Below, piece after piece: positions 34,751 through 47,509 of a DNA stretch of 64,000 bases. The position numbers and the translations under genes are program-made. Source of the DNA: Chaetomium olivaceum (taxonomy: Eukaryota > Ascomycota > Sordariomycetes > Sordariales > Chaetomiaceae); NCBI GenBank assembly GCA_039881045.1, contig JAYWVB010000016.1:434001-498000 (forward strand), written 5' to 3'. Within the stretch, counting starts at the first letter, position 1. Each line of letters starts with the position of its first letter. The notes beneath the pieces are model-generated. The model made no database searches, was not told where the DNA came from, and saw nothing but the letters and a program-made list of their open reading frames with translations.

Positions 34751-36297
34751 TCAGAACTTATCCCAATTATTATCAAACTTCTTGAGCGTCTCCTTGGCGA
34801 CCCTGTCTCCCAACGCCACACCCTCCACACCAGCGAAGGTAAAGTGAATCTGCAACACCACAAGTCAGCACACCAAACCCCATCAAAAAACCAACACACC
34901 CCGAAAAAAGAATATACTCACCCCACCAAACACGCGACTCGCCGAGTTCTCCTCCGCCGCCACCCTCAAATCGGTATACGTCCGCGTAATCACCCCGCGC
35001 GCATCCAGCGTCACATTGCTGCTCACCGTGACCCCGGCACCGGGGATCTTGTCCTTGCCGCCGTTCCACGCGCGCAGCACGGCGGCGGCCGCACCGCCGA
35101 AGGTCGAGTGTGTCGAGACATAGTCGGGGTGGCTTGGTGTCGGGCGCAGGAGAGGCGTCCAGGAGGGCGAGGAAATGTCGCGCCCGGAGTGCACCCACGG
35201 GGTCGGGTGCTGCAGCGCGGTGATGGGTCGCCAGCCGAGGTAGGTGTATCTGTTGAAGAGGTTAGTTTTGGTTTAGGGAGGTGGTGTGATGAGGGAAGCG
35301 GAAGACGGAAGGCGGGGAGAGGAATGCAGAGAGGGGAGGGACGAACTTGGCGTCCCAGGAGGCGATGCCTGCGTTGGCGAGCGCGTAGTTGAGCTGCGCG
35401 TAGAACTTGGCTGAGTCCAGGACCTTGGTCGTGTACTTGTCGCCGATGAAGGCACCTGCGAAGCGGTTCCATTGGCTTGGGGTGGCGCGTTAGTGATCAT
35501 GCCAGGTGCGATAATGGGTAGCTCGAGGTGGAATAGACTCACGTAATGGACGATTCGCGCCAGTAGTAGGCCGTGTCAGTGTCATAGTCGGTCCTGACGC
35601 TTGATTCAAGCTGGCCTTGCTCCTTCACGTAGAGCACCTGCTCCTCGTACTCCTTCGAGTCGGTCTTGGGCGGCGGGGGCGGCCGGAAGCGGGTGATGTC
35701 GCCCAGGGCAGCGAACGGCTTCACGAATTGGGCCTGCGGGGTGTCGGGGAAGGGGTTGGAGCCGGGGCTCTGTTGGAAAACTCCCGGTTCCTTGGGGCCG
35801 TAGGTGAAGTCGAGGAAGTTCGTGATCTTGTCATCAGCGCGAGCTTGGGCAACAGCGGCTGCCGCACTCTGGCCAATCTTGACTGCCTCCTTGCCCTTGT
35901 TAGAGTTGGGGTCAAGCCCAATGGCTGGGATGATGGCCCGCAGCGAAGCATCAACCACATTGTAAAGGCGGCTTCCGTGGAAGACCCAGAGGGCAGAGTT
36001 ATGGGCCGCGTGAGAAACAGCCAGCTGCTGGAACTCCAGGCTTTCGTGCTTCGACTTCACTGCAGCCTGGTAGATTGCAGCCTGCACAATGGCTTGGTAC
36101 CATGCTGAAGGAGGGGACTGCAGGCCACCGATGACGGTGCCGTTGACGAAGGTTGCCGACTGGTCCACCCTAATTGAGCGTCAGCAAGCAGTCATGTTGA
36201 AGGACGAGGGGTAATACCAGTAGTAAACAATGTCTCCGGGATATGCGGCCTTGACGACTGCGGCAGCAGTGCCCAACGTGAGGAGAGATAGCTTCAT
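34751..36297 (-). CDS. Vanadium-haloperoxidase-like (PAP2 superfamily) secreted protein
   Basis: Five exons (36297-36218, 36169-35543, 35475-35347, 35249-34922, 34849-34751) give 420 residues. MKLSLLTLGTAAAVVKAAYP is a probable signal peptide. The vanadate/phosphate pocket of vanadium haloperoxidases is recognisable by spacing: K279-x6-R286-P in KYTYLGWRP; S324-T325-H326 in PDYVSTHSTFGG; R384-x5-H390 in ASRVFGGIHF. The spacings match the chloroperoxidase ligands (Lys/Arg seven apart, Ser-Gly-His, Arg/His six apart), except that the central Gly is Thr. Such enzymes oxidise halide with peroxide, or act as acid phosphatases. Which activity applies is unresolved. TATA-like TTTAAATA lies about 120 bases upstream (at about 36415). 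Two donors (GTTCGT, GTATTA) are non-consensus. Confidence 0.83.
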
Positions 36298-38368
36298 CTT
36301 GATATGCACAGGGCCAGGTTACTCGGATATTGATAAAGTGCCGGCTGAGTCCCGATCCCAAGACGCAGGAACCCGTTTGTTCCCGTCACTGATGAAGCAG
36401 GAAGTTGATCACCGTATTTAAAGTATTGCCGTTGTGAACCCATCACTGCCTCGGTAACCCGGTTACCGGATGCTAGGTAAGCAATGGCGTGAGCTGCAAT
36501 GGCGATTGTTAATGCCAAAAGTCCGGCGCACATATGCCCGCCTATACCCAATGTGATGTGACATCCTTTCGACAAGTCAAAGTTCCTGCCTTTTTGGTGA
36601 TCTTGGCGCAGTTGAATGGTAGGACATCCCGCGGACCACCCGTTGACGCAACTTCTTGTCCCAGGGGTTCGAGCCATCCGGGAGAGATCCGCACTATGGC
36701 GCCATTTTGCGGCGTCTCTTAGTGCAAACTACAACACTGATTAGGGGAATGTCGACACCCACATGGGTCTTTTTGATGGCGATCACGATCTTATGGCGCC
36801 AATGTTGAATCTTGTCAATGGGAAGCACGCATCTGCGCCCCCACGTGCGCATGATCTGCTAGCGAAATACAGAGTCCCATCCCGTCGAGTATCGATACAG
36901 GGCGATGCCGGGATGAGTACACTTGCCGCGGCCGGTAGTTCTCAAGTGATCGTTCGCGTCATGTCCCGGGTCGTTTGAGCTGCGAAGAGAGAGATAAAGT
37001 ACCTATAGGAGGAGCAACAAACACTACTTGACGTTCTACTTTGTTGCAAAATTTCCACTATACCAGTTGGCTTGTACAGTGCAAAACGCGCCATCTTGCT
37101 GAATACCTAGGCACTCTCATATTACCGGTTGTGTCATAATTGGTGGACTTTGCAAAACACCACACCATCACTGTGTAGGTAGAGAGCCAAAGGGTACTAC
37201 GATACTTGAGTCTAGCATGTCACAATCCATTTGATCTTCGATTACCTCGTTTTATCCAGTTGTATTTACATCTGGACATTAGACACATAATCAAGAGCTA
37301 ATACCCATTTTTCTCCTGTTATCGCTTCTTCCGCGCCTCTAGATTACCTACAGAAGCCGCCCCTTTTCCTTCACTAACCATCTAGCTCAATGCATCCCTA
37401 GCTTTCGGACGAGCATGATGACGGAAAGAGAGCCCAGAGTATATTATATGTACCTAAATGACGGCAGTGGGAAGAGAAAGAAGCCTTGGCTCGACGTTGC
37501 GAGTTTGCAGTATTTATACCTGCAGTATCCCCCTCCAACTTGCTCATTGCGTCGAATTAAGCTCTTCCCCGCAACCGCTCGTTATCCCCGGCCTTTCTTT
37601 GCGTTCCCGAACACAGCTTCCCTATCGTTACCAGGGTCTCAATATGTGGAGCGCATGCATCTGCCGGGCCAGACACGCTTCTTCTGAGTCCGTTCCAGGC
37701 TTTTAGATTGCCTCTCCCTTTCGACGCCCCAAGCCACAGCCGCTTTACGGTATAAGATGCGCTCGTTATGATTTGTATATTGCGACTTAAATTTACGGCA
37801 ATAGTAGATCGGGCGTCAGCAACGGGTGGCATCTTTAGCCGGGCGAACCGGGACCTCAACTCACTCATCGCGTGCACGACCGTGTCCGAATCAGCGTTTG
37901 CAGGGAGGATGCTCGCCAGGAGCTGTTCTAGTACGGCTCAACCATGCTGTAATTGACGGTGTGTTCATTGTTGACCTCTAGCTGTGATACAGATCGACCA
38001 TTGCCACATCGTCAAAAGTCTAGCCATGGTCAGTCCACAGTTTTTAACCTAGTTCAACCCCGACCCAATCAACCGTAGCGTAAAGAATTACTCCGTGCTA
38101 GAAGACCTCCCCATATGACCTACTAACTTAACCAGCCCCTTCACCCGTACCGTTACACTAATTCCCCACAAGGATCCCTTCGCTCGGTACTTGAGAATGT
38201 GCCATTGCTGCAACTCCAGGTTGAGCTGATAATAAATATGCCGACCCCAGTGGATCTACGCGTTAGAGACTGGTTTCCCTTGGTGTGGGCTTTCTTTCCA
38301 AAGCCATCATCTCTCAGACTCCGCCGTTGTGAACATACAGGCACCATCCTAGCCGCAAGTTGCCCACC
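36298..38368. promoter_or_regulatory. Long divergent intergenic region
   Basis: About 2.07 kb between divergently transcribed secreted-enzyme genes. It holds both promoters and A+T-richer stretches. No gene, tRNA or recognisable repeat was seen. Confidence 0.4.
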
Positions 38369-40394
38369 ATGAAGATACCAACTGGAGCAGTGTTGCCGTT
38401 TGCGCCTTGGATCGCACCCAAGGCAGCACTGAGAGGTGTCCATGATATCACCTCCGAATCTGCCCGGGCAGTCATCCGTGCTGCCGGCCCCAGTGCCACT
38501 TGTGAATGGTTCCCACAGCCGATAGACCACAAGAACCCGACCCTCGGGACATGGCAGCAGCTGTACTGTGTCAACCCACAGTGGTGGGCTCCGGGTGCTC
38601 CGGTAACCTAACCCCTGATTCCATCTTTCCACATCTGCTAAAATCTCTCGGGTAGGTCGTTGTGATGACGCCAGGCGAGATGCCCATTACATCGGCTATC
38701 AACTCTGGCTTCGGATACTCGTACTTGAGTAACACGACCTTGTCCGGCACATACGCCGAGACTCTTGGGGCAGCAGCGGTTGTGGTTGAGCGTTCGTACA
38801 TTATCAACTAGTTGAAACAGCTAGCGTCCGCTAAGTTTAGCCATAGATCGGTACTTTGGCGGATCCTCCCCGTACGACGGGTTTGACTCCGAGACCCTCC
38901 AGTACCTCACCATGGAGCAGGCAGCAGAAGACATTGTCAACTTTGCTAAGAACGTCGTCTTCCCCTTCGACAATGAGCAGACCAGTGTGTCCTCCAAGAC
39001 AGCAAGTTCAGAAATTCTGTCAACGTGCGAACCTACCGTGAACTAACAAAACTGCAGCCTTGGGTGTACTGGGGAGCGTCATACGCAGCAACACTGGGTA
39101 GCTGGATTGAGCACTTCCACCCTGGGGTCTTCCACGCCTTCCATCTGAGTAGCGCCACCGTCGAAGCTAACACTGCCAACTGGTACTACTACGATACCAT
39201 CCGGAAGGGAATTGACGCCTACCGCAACGATACGAGCTGCAGTCTCGCTCTTGGTGAAGTTGCCGATTTTGTCGACAGCATCCTACTTGCGTTACCCCAG
39301 GACCAGGCCAAGGTGGACGCCTTGAAGCAGTATTTTGGCGCCACCTTCCCCATCGCCGATGATGACTTTGCCTAGTGAGTATCCAATGACCCTAGCTCTT
39401 GATCTCCTTCACTTCGACACTGACATGTCCTGTCCCAGCGCGATCGCCACTCCCTTCCGGTACTGGCAAGAGACAGGCGGCTACCGTGACGTTCTCGACA
39501 TGTGCGAGTCCATCGTCACCCCCTCCGACACCGAAGAGCACGAGGTCCTCGGTCCCATCTCCGCCGCAGTCGGCAACTACGCCGCCTACTTCCGGCTCAA
39601 CTTCCGCGACTCCAGTAAGCCTTTTCCCTTCCGACTACCTACCCATAACCCCACCCCGTGCCTCATCTAACCACCTCCCCTTCTCCCAAATAGCATGCAC
39701 CTACCTCGACACCTGGGGCCAGGACGACCCGCTGTGGTGCCTCAACACGCACGACCTGCTCAACCCCTTCTTTGAGGCGCGCACGCTGGGCAACCCCTGG
39801 CGGACCTGGTACTGGTTCCTGTGCAACGAGCCGCTGGCGTCGTGGGCGACAGGCGCGCCTGAGGGCACCCCGTCCATCGTCTCCCGCAAGATCGATTCGG
39901 CCTACTGGCAGCGCCAGTGCGAGATGCATTTCCCGCCGGTGGATGGCTTGAAGTATGGGAGCTCGAACGGCAAGACGCCGGCGAGTTTGAACTTGGCGAC
40001 CGGGGGGTGGGGCCGCAATTCGACGAGGGTGATCTGGACTAGCGGGTGAGTAACTCTCGAGAGCTCTTTTCGTGTGCCCGCCCAACGGAGGGTTGCTTCG
40101 TGTGGGTTCTTCTGCTTTGCCCAACCTAGCTAACATCTTTGAAGTGAATTCGATCCCTGGAGAGCCACGGGCATGTCGAGCGAGGTCCGCACCGGCGGCC
40201 CGCTTGAGTCGTCTGACAATGTCGCCGTGTTTGTCATCAAGAATGCTCAGCATTCTGACGACTCCTTCACGCCGAGGGCACTGGCCAATTTGGGTATGAA
40301 GGTCAACCCGGATGTGGTCAAGGTCCAGGAGCAGTCGGTTGAGCTTATCAAGAAGTGGGTAAGCCAGTACTTGGTCAACAACGGCGAGGAGTAG
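38369..40394 (+). CDS. Serine carboxypeptidase S28-family (PRCP/DPP2-like) peptidase
   Basis: Seven exons (38369-38602, 38656-38791, 38847-38986, 39058-39374, 39439-39614, 39694-40045, 40145-40394) splice to 534 residues. Family segments are CEWFPQPIDHKNPTLGTW, EHRYFGGSSPYDGF, TLQYLTMEQAAEDIVNF and WTSGEFDPWRATG. The predicted triad is Ser178 (WGASYAAT), Asp455 (FDPW) and His488 (NAQHSDD). S28 enzymes cleave after proline from the N- or C-terminus and are usually secreted or vacuolar. The nucleophile motif GASYAA differs from the usual GGSYSG. The N-terminus (MKIPTGAVLPFAPWIAP) is a poor signal peptide. Splicing at 38792 uses the donor GTTCGT. The family is secure; exon 3/4 boundaries are less certain. 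Confidence 0.85.
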
Positions 40395-41480
40395 TGTGGG
40401 GGTTGAGCATGGTAGGGATCACCAGACTAAGTCGGATTGTCGAAATGGAGTAGAGTGTATAGCTTGATAGGGTACTCATGACTTATGATCTTGATTTGAT
40501 CATGTCGTTCCAACTCACCCCCTCTTCTTGTCATACACCTTCTTGCCCGTGGCGAGTCAAGTCGACAACATTGATCGATCGTGATATTACATTGTATGAA
40601 CTTCCTCAGACATTGGCAGCCCACCATATGACAAATGCATGTCCCACGAAGAGGCGACCCTCAGGGGCAGCGTTCAGGGGCTAGGGTTAGGGCTGGCGCT
40701 CGCTGAGGGTTTCTTCAGCAAAACATGGACGGTCAGGAACGTGGAAGATTTGTGGGCAATTGAATGGTAATGTGACGTAAGCTATTGCGTACTCTTTGTC
40801 GTCATAGAAACTGGCGAGCTGCGTGAGTATTGGGCTAAGATGAAGCATGGACGGAAACACCCCTTTTTGAGTCTGCGAAGGCTGGCAACCACAACAAAAT
40901 CCCGCCATGAGGTTGGGCCACGGCAGACGTATTTTGATCGCTCTCCCGGGCTAACAACTGGAATAACACACGAAGAAGAGATTTTCAAGTTCAACAAGAA
41001 GTATTAAACAAGCCTCCAACACCTCCCATGAAGATCCCTACAGATGGACGAACCATAGGCCATCGACAACCACCAATGCATAATTAAATGACAAGGGTGT
41101 ACAACGAACGTAGCCGGCTCAGCGAAGAAGCGAACAAGAAAAAGATGCAGAAAGACGACAAAGCAGAGTATACCTAAAACAATGCTGTTACCCCACCTCC
41201 CTCCCCTCCCCATCCCTATCCCCATACCATAACCACCCCCCGTATTCCCCCGTCAACTCCTTCACTAAACCCCCCACCTCCCACCCACCAACCCGCACCC
41301 CCACTCCACTCACTCCGTCAGCGAGCGCTTGCCAGACTCCGCTCCCCTACCCCGCCCCACGGCATCCTTCCCCGCCTCCGGGACCTCAACGCGGGGCGTC
41401 GGTGGTGTAGGACAAACCCCCTCGCCCATCACGACGCGAGCCGCCGAGGGCCCGCGCCCGAGCAGCTCAGCACCAGCGTC
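40395..41480. other. Convergent intergenic region
   Basis: About 1.09 kb between converging genes, including a C-rich tract at about 41210-41310. Nothing coding was recognised. Confidence 0.4.
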
Positions 41481-43819
41481 CTAAGCCATCTGAGCAGCGG
41501 GCTTGACACCACGACGCCCGAGTAAGGTAGCCCCATCAAGGTTTAGCTCGAAGGCGCCCTTTTGGCGGTTGCGCTCACGGACCTGCTGGCGGGCGGCCGC
41601 GGCGACGGTGGCCGAGTGTTGGCCGTAGCCACGTTGTTCGGTGGTGGCGGCAGCGGGAGGCGGGTGGGCCTTGCGCTCGCGGTCGCGGCCGCGTGTCTGT
41701 TCCTGGTCGCGGATTTGCGTGTCCCGCATGCTTTGCTCCAGTTGTTGGGTGGTTGAGCCCGCGCCGGCGGCGGCCTTGTGTGCGTACTCACCGTCCTCTT
41801 CTGCCATCTCCTCGTCCTCGTCTTCATCATCTTCGTCGAGCCCGCCGAGACGTGACACGCCGCCGGCCTTGGCACCAACCTGCTTCCGGCGCTTGCCCTC
41901 CTCTTCCTGACGGTGGACGGCGTAACCGACGTCAAATACCTCGCGCAGGTTGATGGCAGCGGGGGAGCGGAAGTCGTAGCGCTTCTCGCCGTCGACGAGC
42001 TTGGACATGTCAAAGGCGCGCGCGGGTTGGTCGCCGGCTGCGAAGGCCGCCTTCCTCTCATCACGCGGTGTGGGGCCAGACTCGCGGATCCACGGATGGG
42101 CGAGGAACTCCTTGATCGTGTAGCGCTTGTCCGGGTCGACGCAGAGAAGGTGCGAGATGAGGTCCTGCGCTGACTTGCTGATATCGTCCCACCATGGAGA
42201 GAGGAACGTGTACTGCCCCTTGGCGACCTTCTCGGTAAGAACTTCAATGCTCTCGTCGTAAAATGGCGGGAAGCCGCATAGCAACGTGTACAATACGCAG
42301 CCCATGGCCCACATGTCGACTGACTTGGAGTAGCGTTCATCCTTGACGATCTCGGGTGCTGTGTACCCGACAGTGCCGCATGGCGTCATGGTCTGGTTGT
42401 CCCAGACGATCTTAGACAGACCGAAATCGGCGATCTTGATTTGCCCAATGCCGCCACCGCCAACCCCCTTTATGAACTCGCCCTCGTCAACCTTGTCTTC
42501 GTCCCCGGGCTGCTTGGGCTTGGGGTTCTTTGCCGGGGTAAATGGAATGGGACTGAACAGAATATTTTCTGGCTTGATATCGCTGTCGAGCCTGTCAGCA
42601 CATGAACGAGCAACACAGCCAAGGCAATCCTACCGATGCACAATCCCCCTCTCCTCGTGCAGGTACTCCAAAGCGTTCGCCACTTGTGTGATGACGTGCC
42701 GTGATAGGTCCTCGCTGAAGTACGTCAGGCGCACGATTTGGTGGAACAGTTCACCCCCTGGGGCTAGCTCCAGGATGATGTAATAATATTGGCGAGATTC
42801 GGCGAAGTCGATAAGCTTGATGATGTTGGGGTGCTCAGTCTGACGCATGATTTGCACCTCCTTCAAGATGTTTGCCCTCTGTAACCGTGGTTAGCGCCCA
42901 TCTAACAAGACAACAACCGATCGCAGCATCCCCGGCGCTTGACTCGGGAGGTAAAAAGCAGGGCACCAACAGCCTTGAAGTTGCCTCGCGGTCATCGTTG
43001 GTGGATTGCCGCCCACACACAAAATGGGACAAAGAAAAGGAGGAACCTCGCACCTCTGCGGCCCTTGGAGCCTTTGGCTTAAAGTCGGGATGAAGATGTC
43101 TGCTGCCCTAGAGGAGGCCCTGGTGTCGGTAAAGGGCGCCTAGGCAAAAAAGGAAAGGAAAATGCAAGCAAGACAAAGGAAAACAGATAGGCGAGACAAC
43201 AACATGGGTCCCATAATTCCACATACCTGCATACTGTTCATCTCGAATTTGCGGACGACCTTGATAGCGACCTCGCCGGCATCCCCCTCGCGGTCCCGAG
43301 CGCGGTAAACGTTGCTGAAGGCTCCATCGCCCATCTTCTCGACGAGCTCCCATCGCTCGAGACCCGGGTAGTGGGGGAACTTGCTCTTGCTTGCATTCTC
43401 CTCGGCTACCAGCTTCGCGATATTCTCGTCGGGGACGCGCTTCTGTTGCTTCGTCTTGATATCTATGGCCTGGGGTTGGGCGGGGTCGTAGTGGGCGGTC
43501 GTCTGGAATTTCGCAGCAGATGTGCCGATCTCGGGGTCTGTGTTTCGCGCCGTCGTGGTGCTCTTCGAGGTCGATTGTTGTTTTGACGGCGAGCTTTCGT
43601 CTTTCGAACGCGGTGGTTCGTCAACCACGCGGGCCTGCTTGCCTATCCCCATGATCATGACATCAGTTCTCGTTCATCCGAAAGCGTCCCGTACCGTATC
43701 TGGGCTGTAGCAAAAGGGCCGACCCGCGCCACACACACAACCGGCTCTTGCCTCCTGCATCAGGTGGGGAAGGACCTACCATGGCGGATGAAGTTCTTAA
43801 GTTGTTGTATTGTCGACAT
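41481..43819 (-). CDS. Ser/Thr protein kinase, Srk1/Rck2-like (MAPK-activated, CaMK group)
   Basis: Exons 43819-43780, 43642-43227, 42878-42634 and 42582-41481 give 600 residues. The first exon encodes only MSTIQQLKNFIRH. The kinase domain starts at about 110 with WELVEKMGDGAFSNVY, then VAIKVVRKFEM (Lys about 141), IVHRDIKPENILF, KIADFGLSKIVWD, CGTVGYTAPE and DMWAMGCVLYTLLCGFPPF. The N- and C-terminal regions are disordered. The end, KGAFELNLDGATLLGRR, resembles the tail of Srk1/Rck2 kinases. Those act below the Hog1/Sty1 stress MAPK, which is family knowledge. An insert of about 45 residues, Pro/Lys/Gly-rich, separates DIKPEN from the DFG loop, as in this subgroup. The exact ortholog is inferred. 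Confidence 0.9.
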
Positions 43820-46657
43820 GGTGGGCGTGTGCGACCTTGGTCTCCCGGTGTTTTCCCTTTTGTATCCTGGCCTGTGTAATTTTTTACGACAACGATGGAG
43901 GGGCTCTCGATAGCAGGGTCGGACGGGATGCCGAAAAACTGGGGATCGGCAGAGCAGCGAACCGGCGTCAAATATCGCCCAAAAAAACAAAAAAAAACCA
44001 GAACAATTAGAACCCCGGGAGATCTCGGACGAGAACAAGTTGCGCGCACTAGATGGTCTGAGAAGGGAAGAGGCGAGGCGACAACAACGGGCTGTTTGTG
44101 ACTGCACAAAATGGGCGACGATGTGGTGGTGCGAGAACTGAACTGAATGCGGCAGGAGGCCGGCGTGGTGGGGATTACGGCGGATGAGAGAGGCTTTAAC
44201 AGGACCGACGCGGGAAAGAGCAGGGTTTTGGTGCAAAAGCCGGGTAAGGTTGAAGGCCGGACCAAACTGGAAATAAAAGGCGGGCTCGTGGCGGGTAAGG
44301 GTTGAGGTCAATGATTGCAAACCAAGGCACTGATGTGCAGAGGAGTGTAACCGATCAGTGGTGGGCGGGAGGGGATAGCTTAAGGGTCAGGCACCCGTTG
44401 TCATCATCATTTTCATCATCGGGCGAATCTGGCTGAGCCCCAGGGGGACGATGAATGGGCGAATGGGCGAATAGGTCACCTCACCTGGTGAGCCTAACCA
44501 CGGCGCAGGCAGATGGCGACCTTGGGAACCCCGTCCGAGATAACTCGGGCGACAAACTAATAACTACATGTAGTGTACTTGATAACTTACAGGTTGGGTC
44601 CCTTGGGAAGCAAGCCAGTAACTGACCTGCCTGGGATGCAAAAGTGTTAGGTTGTTCCAAACGGATGAGACGATGCAGACTCTGCAGGCTTTGCAGCGGG
44701 ACGGAACGGATGGGAGACCTCCTCTCCTATTCTTGTCCGCTCCTCCTCATCAATCTTCCAACGAACCGCACCTGGCAGCATGGCACCATGGCTCCAAGAA
44801 GGAAAGCTTTCAAGGTCATGCAGCTTGGCGGAGGCGGGCAGATGCCCTGGCTTTCACGGCTGGGCATTTCCAGATCTGCCAGATTGGTGCAAGGGGCTCT
44901 GGCAATGACGTAGTGCGCAGCGTCATGGCGCCTGGAGCGGAGATTAGCGCGGGCCTGGCATCAGCTGCGTCACCCCTCCCCCCAATGGGAAGCAGGCTAC
45001 ACTGTGGGTTCACAGGGGATTTCTTCCCATCCGCACCTGCTAAGAAAGTTTTGCTTTGCCCAACCTGGAAGCCTCACAGCTCTTGCCTCGCCCGCAACCG
45101 TCCCGAGTTCTCCGGGGCAGCTACCTGACACGCCTTGTCAGGATCTCAAAAACACGCGGCAGAGGTGGCCATTAATAATACTTCAGAATCCCGCCATTTT
45201 CCGGCCACGTTCCCATTCTCCGCGAGGATTTCAAGCTCCCTTTACCCCGCATCGTCACTGCCAAGACGGCAACGGGCACGCCCTGGTCTTTCTGCTTTCT
45301 CCGGCAGTCCGGCACGTCAGAGCAGGACCCTGAGTCGCGGCGTGCGGGCCGTCCAATACAGACAGAGAACACAGAGCGAGAGAGCTAAATAAAGCCCACG
45401 CCACTGCTTTTCGGTGCAATGCATCATCTCGTCCGTGTCACGACAGCTGCCCCAATCCCGATTGTTAACGTTACCTGTTCTGTTCCTGGACTTCTTCTTA
45501 TGCATACAATTAAAACCGTTGCTACCATCATTCTCAGTTTCAAGTTGTTGCTTACTTGTCACCATCTGCAGACGAAACTCGTCGCGAGTTCGGTGAAACA
45601 CCGTGGCAGCATTGGGTTGACGCATGGGAAAACTGTCGATCTGGTCTGGACCGAGGTCCGACTCCCCGATTTCGACATCCATAGATTGTGGCTTGAGAAG
45701 AGGAGCCTGGACGTCATGACTGTTACAACGACCATCAGCACAGCTCCACGTCCTGAGCCCGCGGCTCCCGATCCGTTTCAGAACCGATGGATTCTAAACT
45801 CCTGTTGGGCCGATAAGGTCCATCATACAAACTGACTCGCGATCGGCCCCAGTTCTTGCAAAAGCCCAGAGTACAAAAGTATATCGTGAGAAGTACAGAT
45901 CTTCAAGTTGGTCAAAGCAGCGGGGCCTCGCCTGGTTGGAGGGTGTATGCCATGTAACCCCAGCTGGCGATAATGACTGGAACAGGGCTAAGCGACGATA
46001 TGGCGTGATATATCCAACCTTCTCCAACTTTTTATACCAAGTGTGTCCAGGCCTGCAGCACCCGGAACACTCGTCCCCACACCATGGACGTTCGGTCTTC
46101 CGAGCCCCGGGGATCTCCACCGCAAAGGCCGACTGAGGCCCGCATTATCCGGGGGCGGAGACCCGGGAGAGGACACGGAGCGGGGCCGATGCCGTTTTCA
46201 CCATGCCCCATGCCTCGGTCGCTTCAACTGCACTCCGTCTCCTGCAAGCGGAATTTTTTTTCAGCGTGGGATGTGACACACCTACTAGGCAACCACTGCA
46301 TGTCACTTCCATCCCCGCTTTCGCCCACTCCCGAGACGGCATCAAGCAAGCCATCACAGGCCAGAAATCGCGGGGGTTCCCTTCTGCCAAGCCTGCATTT
46401 GTATGCAAGACGCGCAAAACGCGCCGACACGCAAGACAATACGAGTGAACACGATTGTGGGAACGAGCTGACCAGGTGAAGTGTTTAACCATCATGGGAG
46501 CCCTCCTGCCATAAATATGATGTTCCCTTCAAGTACCGGCAGCCGGCCGTTCTCTTTGCATTCTCACTCCTCTGTTTAACACCTGTCGCACATATTGCAA
46601 CATAAGCCAACCGAATAACTTCTGTTTGACCGGGACATACAGAACCGGTACAGCAAA
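43820..46657. promoter_or_regulatory. Long divergent intergenic region
   Basis: About 2.8 kb between the kinase (minus) and the SDR (plus), the largest gap in the window. Several frames of 100-160 codons exist on both strands (for example 44652-45128 and 45419-45835). None shows a domain, splice pattern or convincing composition. A TATA-like CCATAAATATG lies at about 46509-46519, before the SDR gene. Confidence 0.4.
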
Positions 46658-47509
46658 ATGACAATCCCCCGTCGTGTCCTTGCTATCATCGGCTGTGGTG
46701 GCATGGGCCTCGCCACCGCCCGGCGTCTCGGGAGCGGTCGAAAGATCCTGCTCGCGGACTACTCCCAGACCAACCTTGACTCCGCCGCCAAAACCCTTCG
46801 GGACGAAGGGCAGGATGTCGAAACTCATCTAGTCGACGTGGCCGACTTCGACTCGGTCCAAGCCTTTGCCACAGCCGCGGCCAACGCGGGTCATATCGAC
46901 GCCGTCGTGCACACGGCCGGCCTCTCCCCAGTAATGGCGCCCCCCAAGCGCATCTACGAGGTCGACCTGCTCGGCACCGCCAACGTGATCGATGCCTTCC
47001 AGGAGCTCATCCCCGCGGGCGCCTCCCTCACCTGCATCGCCAGCATCACGCGCTTCGACATGACGCCCTCGCCCGAGCTGGCCGCCCACCTAGCCTCGGC
47101 ACCGCGCGACCAGCTACTCACCACCAAACACCTGCTCGACGTCGACGCCCCGGACCCGCAGCCCGCCGCCTCCTACAGCCTGTCCAAGTGCGCCAACTTC
47201 CTGCGCGTGCAGGCCGCTGCCCGCCCCTGGGCCGCCCGCGGTGCACGCATCAACTGTGTTAGCCCGGGCATCATCACCACCCCCATGATCCGCCAGGAGC
47301 TGGCGTCCCCCCTCGGGCCGGCCATCAAGGGTATGATCGAGTCGGCGCCCATGCAGCGCGGGGGCTCACCGGATGAGATTGCGGGTGTGGTTGCGTTTTT
47401 GGCGGGGCCTGATGCGTCGTACATTACGGGCGCGGATATCGTGGTCGATGGCGGGTTCATTGCGGGCAGCCGGGGAACGGGGGCTAAGATGGCGGACTTA
47501 GGTAGGTAG
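46658..47509 (+). CDS. Short-chain dehydrogenase/reductase (SDR)
   Basis: This intronless gene encodes 283 residues. The nucleotide-binding motif IIGCGGMGLATARRLG is at 10-25. VVHTAGLSPV sits at the NAG position, and SYSLSKCAN gives the catalytic Tyr-x3-Lys. NCVSPGIITTPM and the C-terminal ADIVVDGGFI are typical of classical SDRs. It oxidises or reduces a small alcohol/ketone with NAD(P)(H) in the cytosol. The GCGGMG motif departs from the standard TGxxxGxG and is seen in a subgroup of SDRs. It is the leftmost gene of the metabolic block that includes the aminomuconate-pathway genes, but membership of that cluster is unproven. Confidence 0.88.
   Translation: MTIPRRVLAIIGCGGMGLATARRLGSGRKILLADYSQTNLDSAAKTLRDEGQDVETHLVDVADFDSVQAFATAAANAGHIDAVVHTAGLSPVMAPPKRIYEVDLLGTANVIDAFQELIPAGASLTCIASITRFDMTPSPELAAHLASAPRDQLLTTKHLLDVDAPDPQPAASYSLSKCANFLRVQAAARPWAARGARINCVSPGIITTPMIRQELASPLGPAIKGMIESAPMQRGGSPDEIAGVVAFLAGPDASYITGADIVVDGGFIAGSRGTGAKMADLGR

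Noticed and set aside
44640..46500. Several frames of 100-160 codons (for example 44652-45128 and 45419-45835)
   Set aside because: No domain, no exon partners, and composition not typical of the neighbouring genes.
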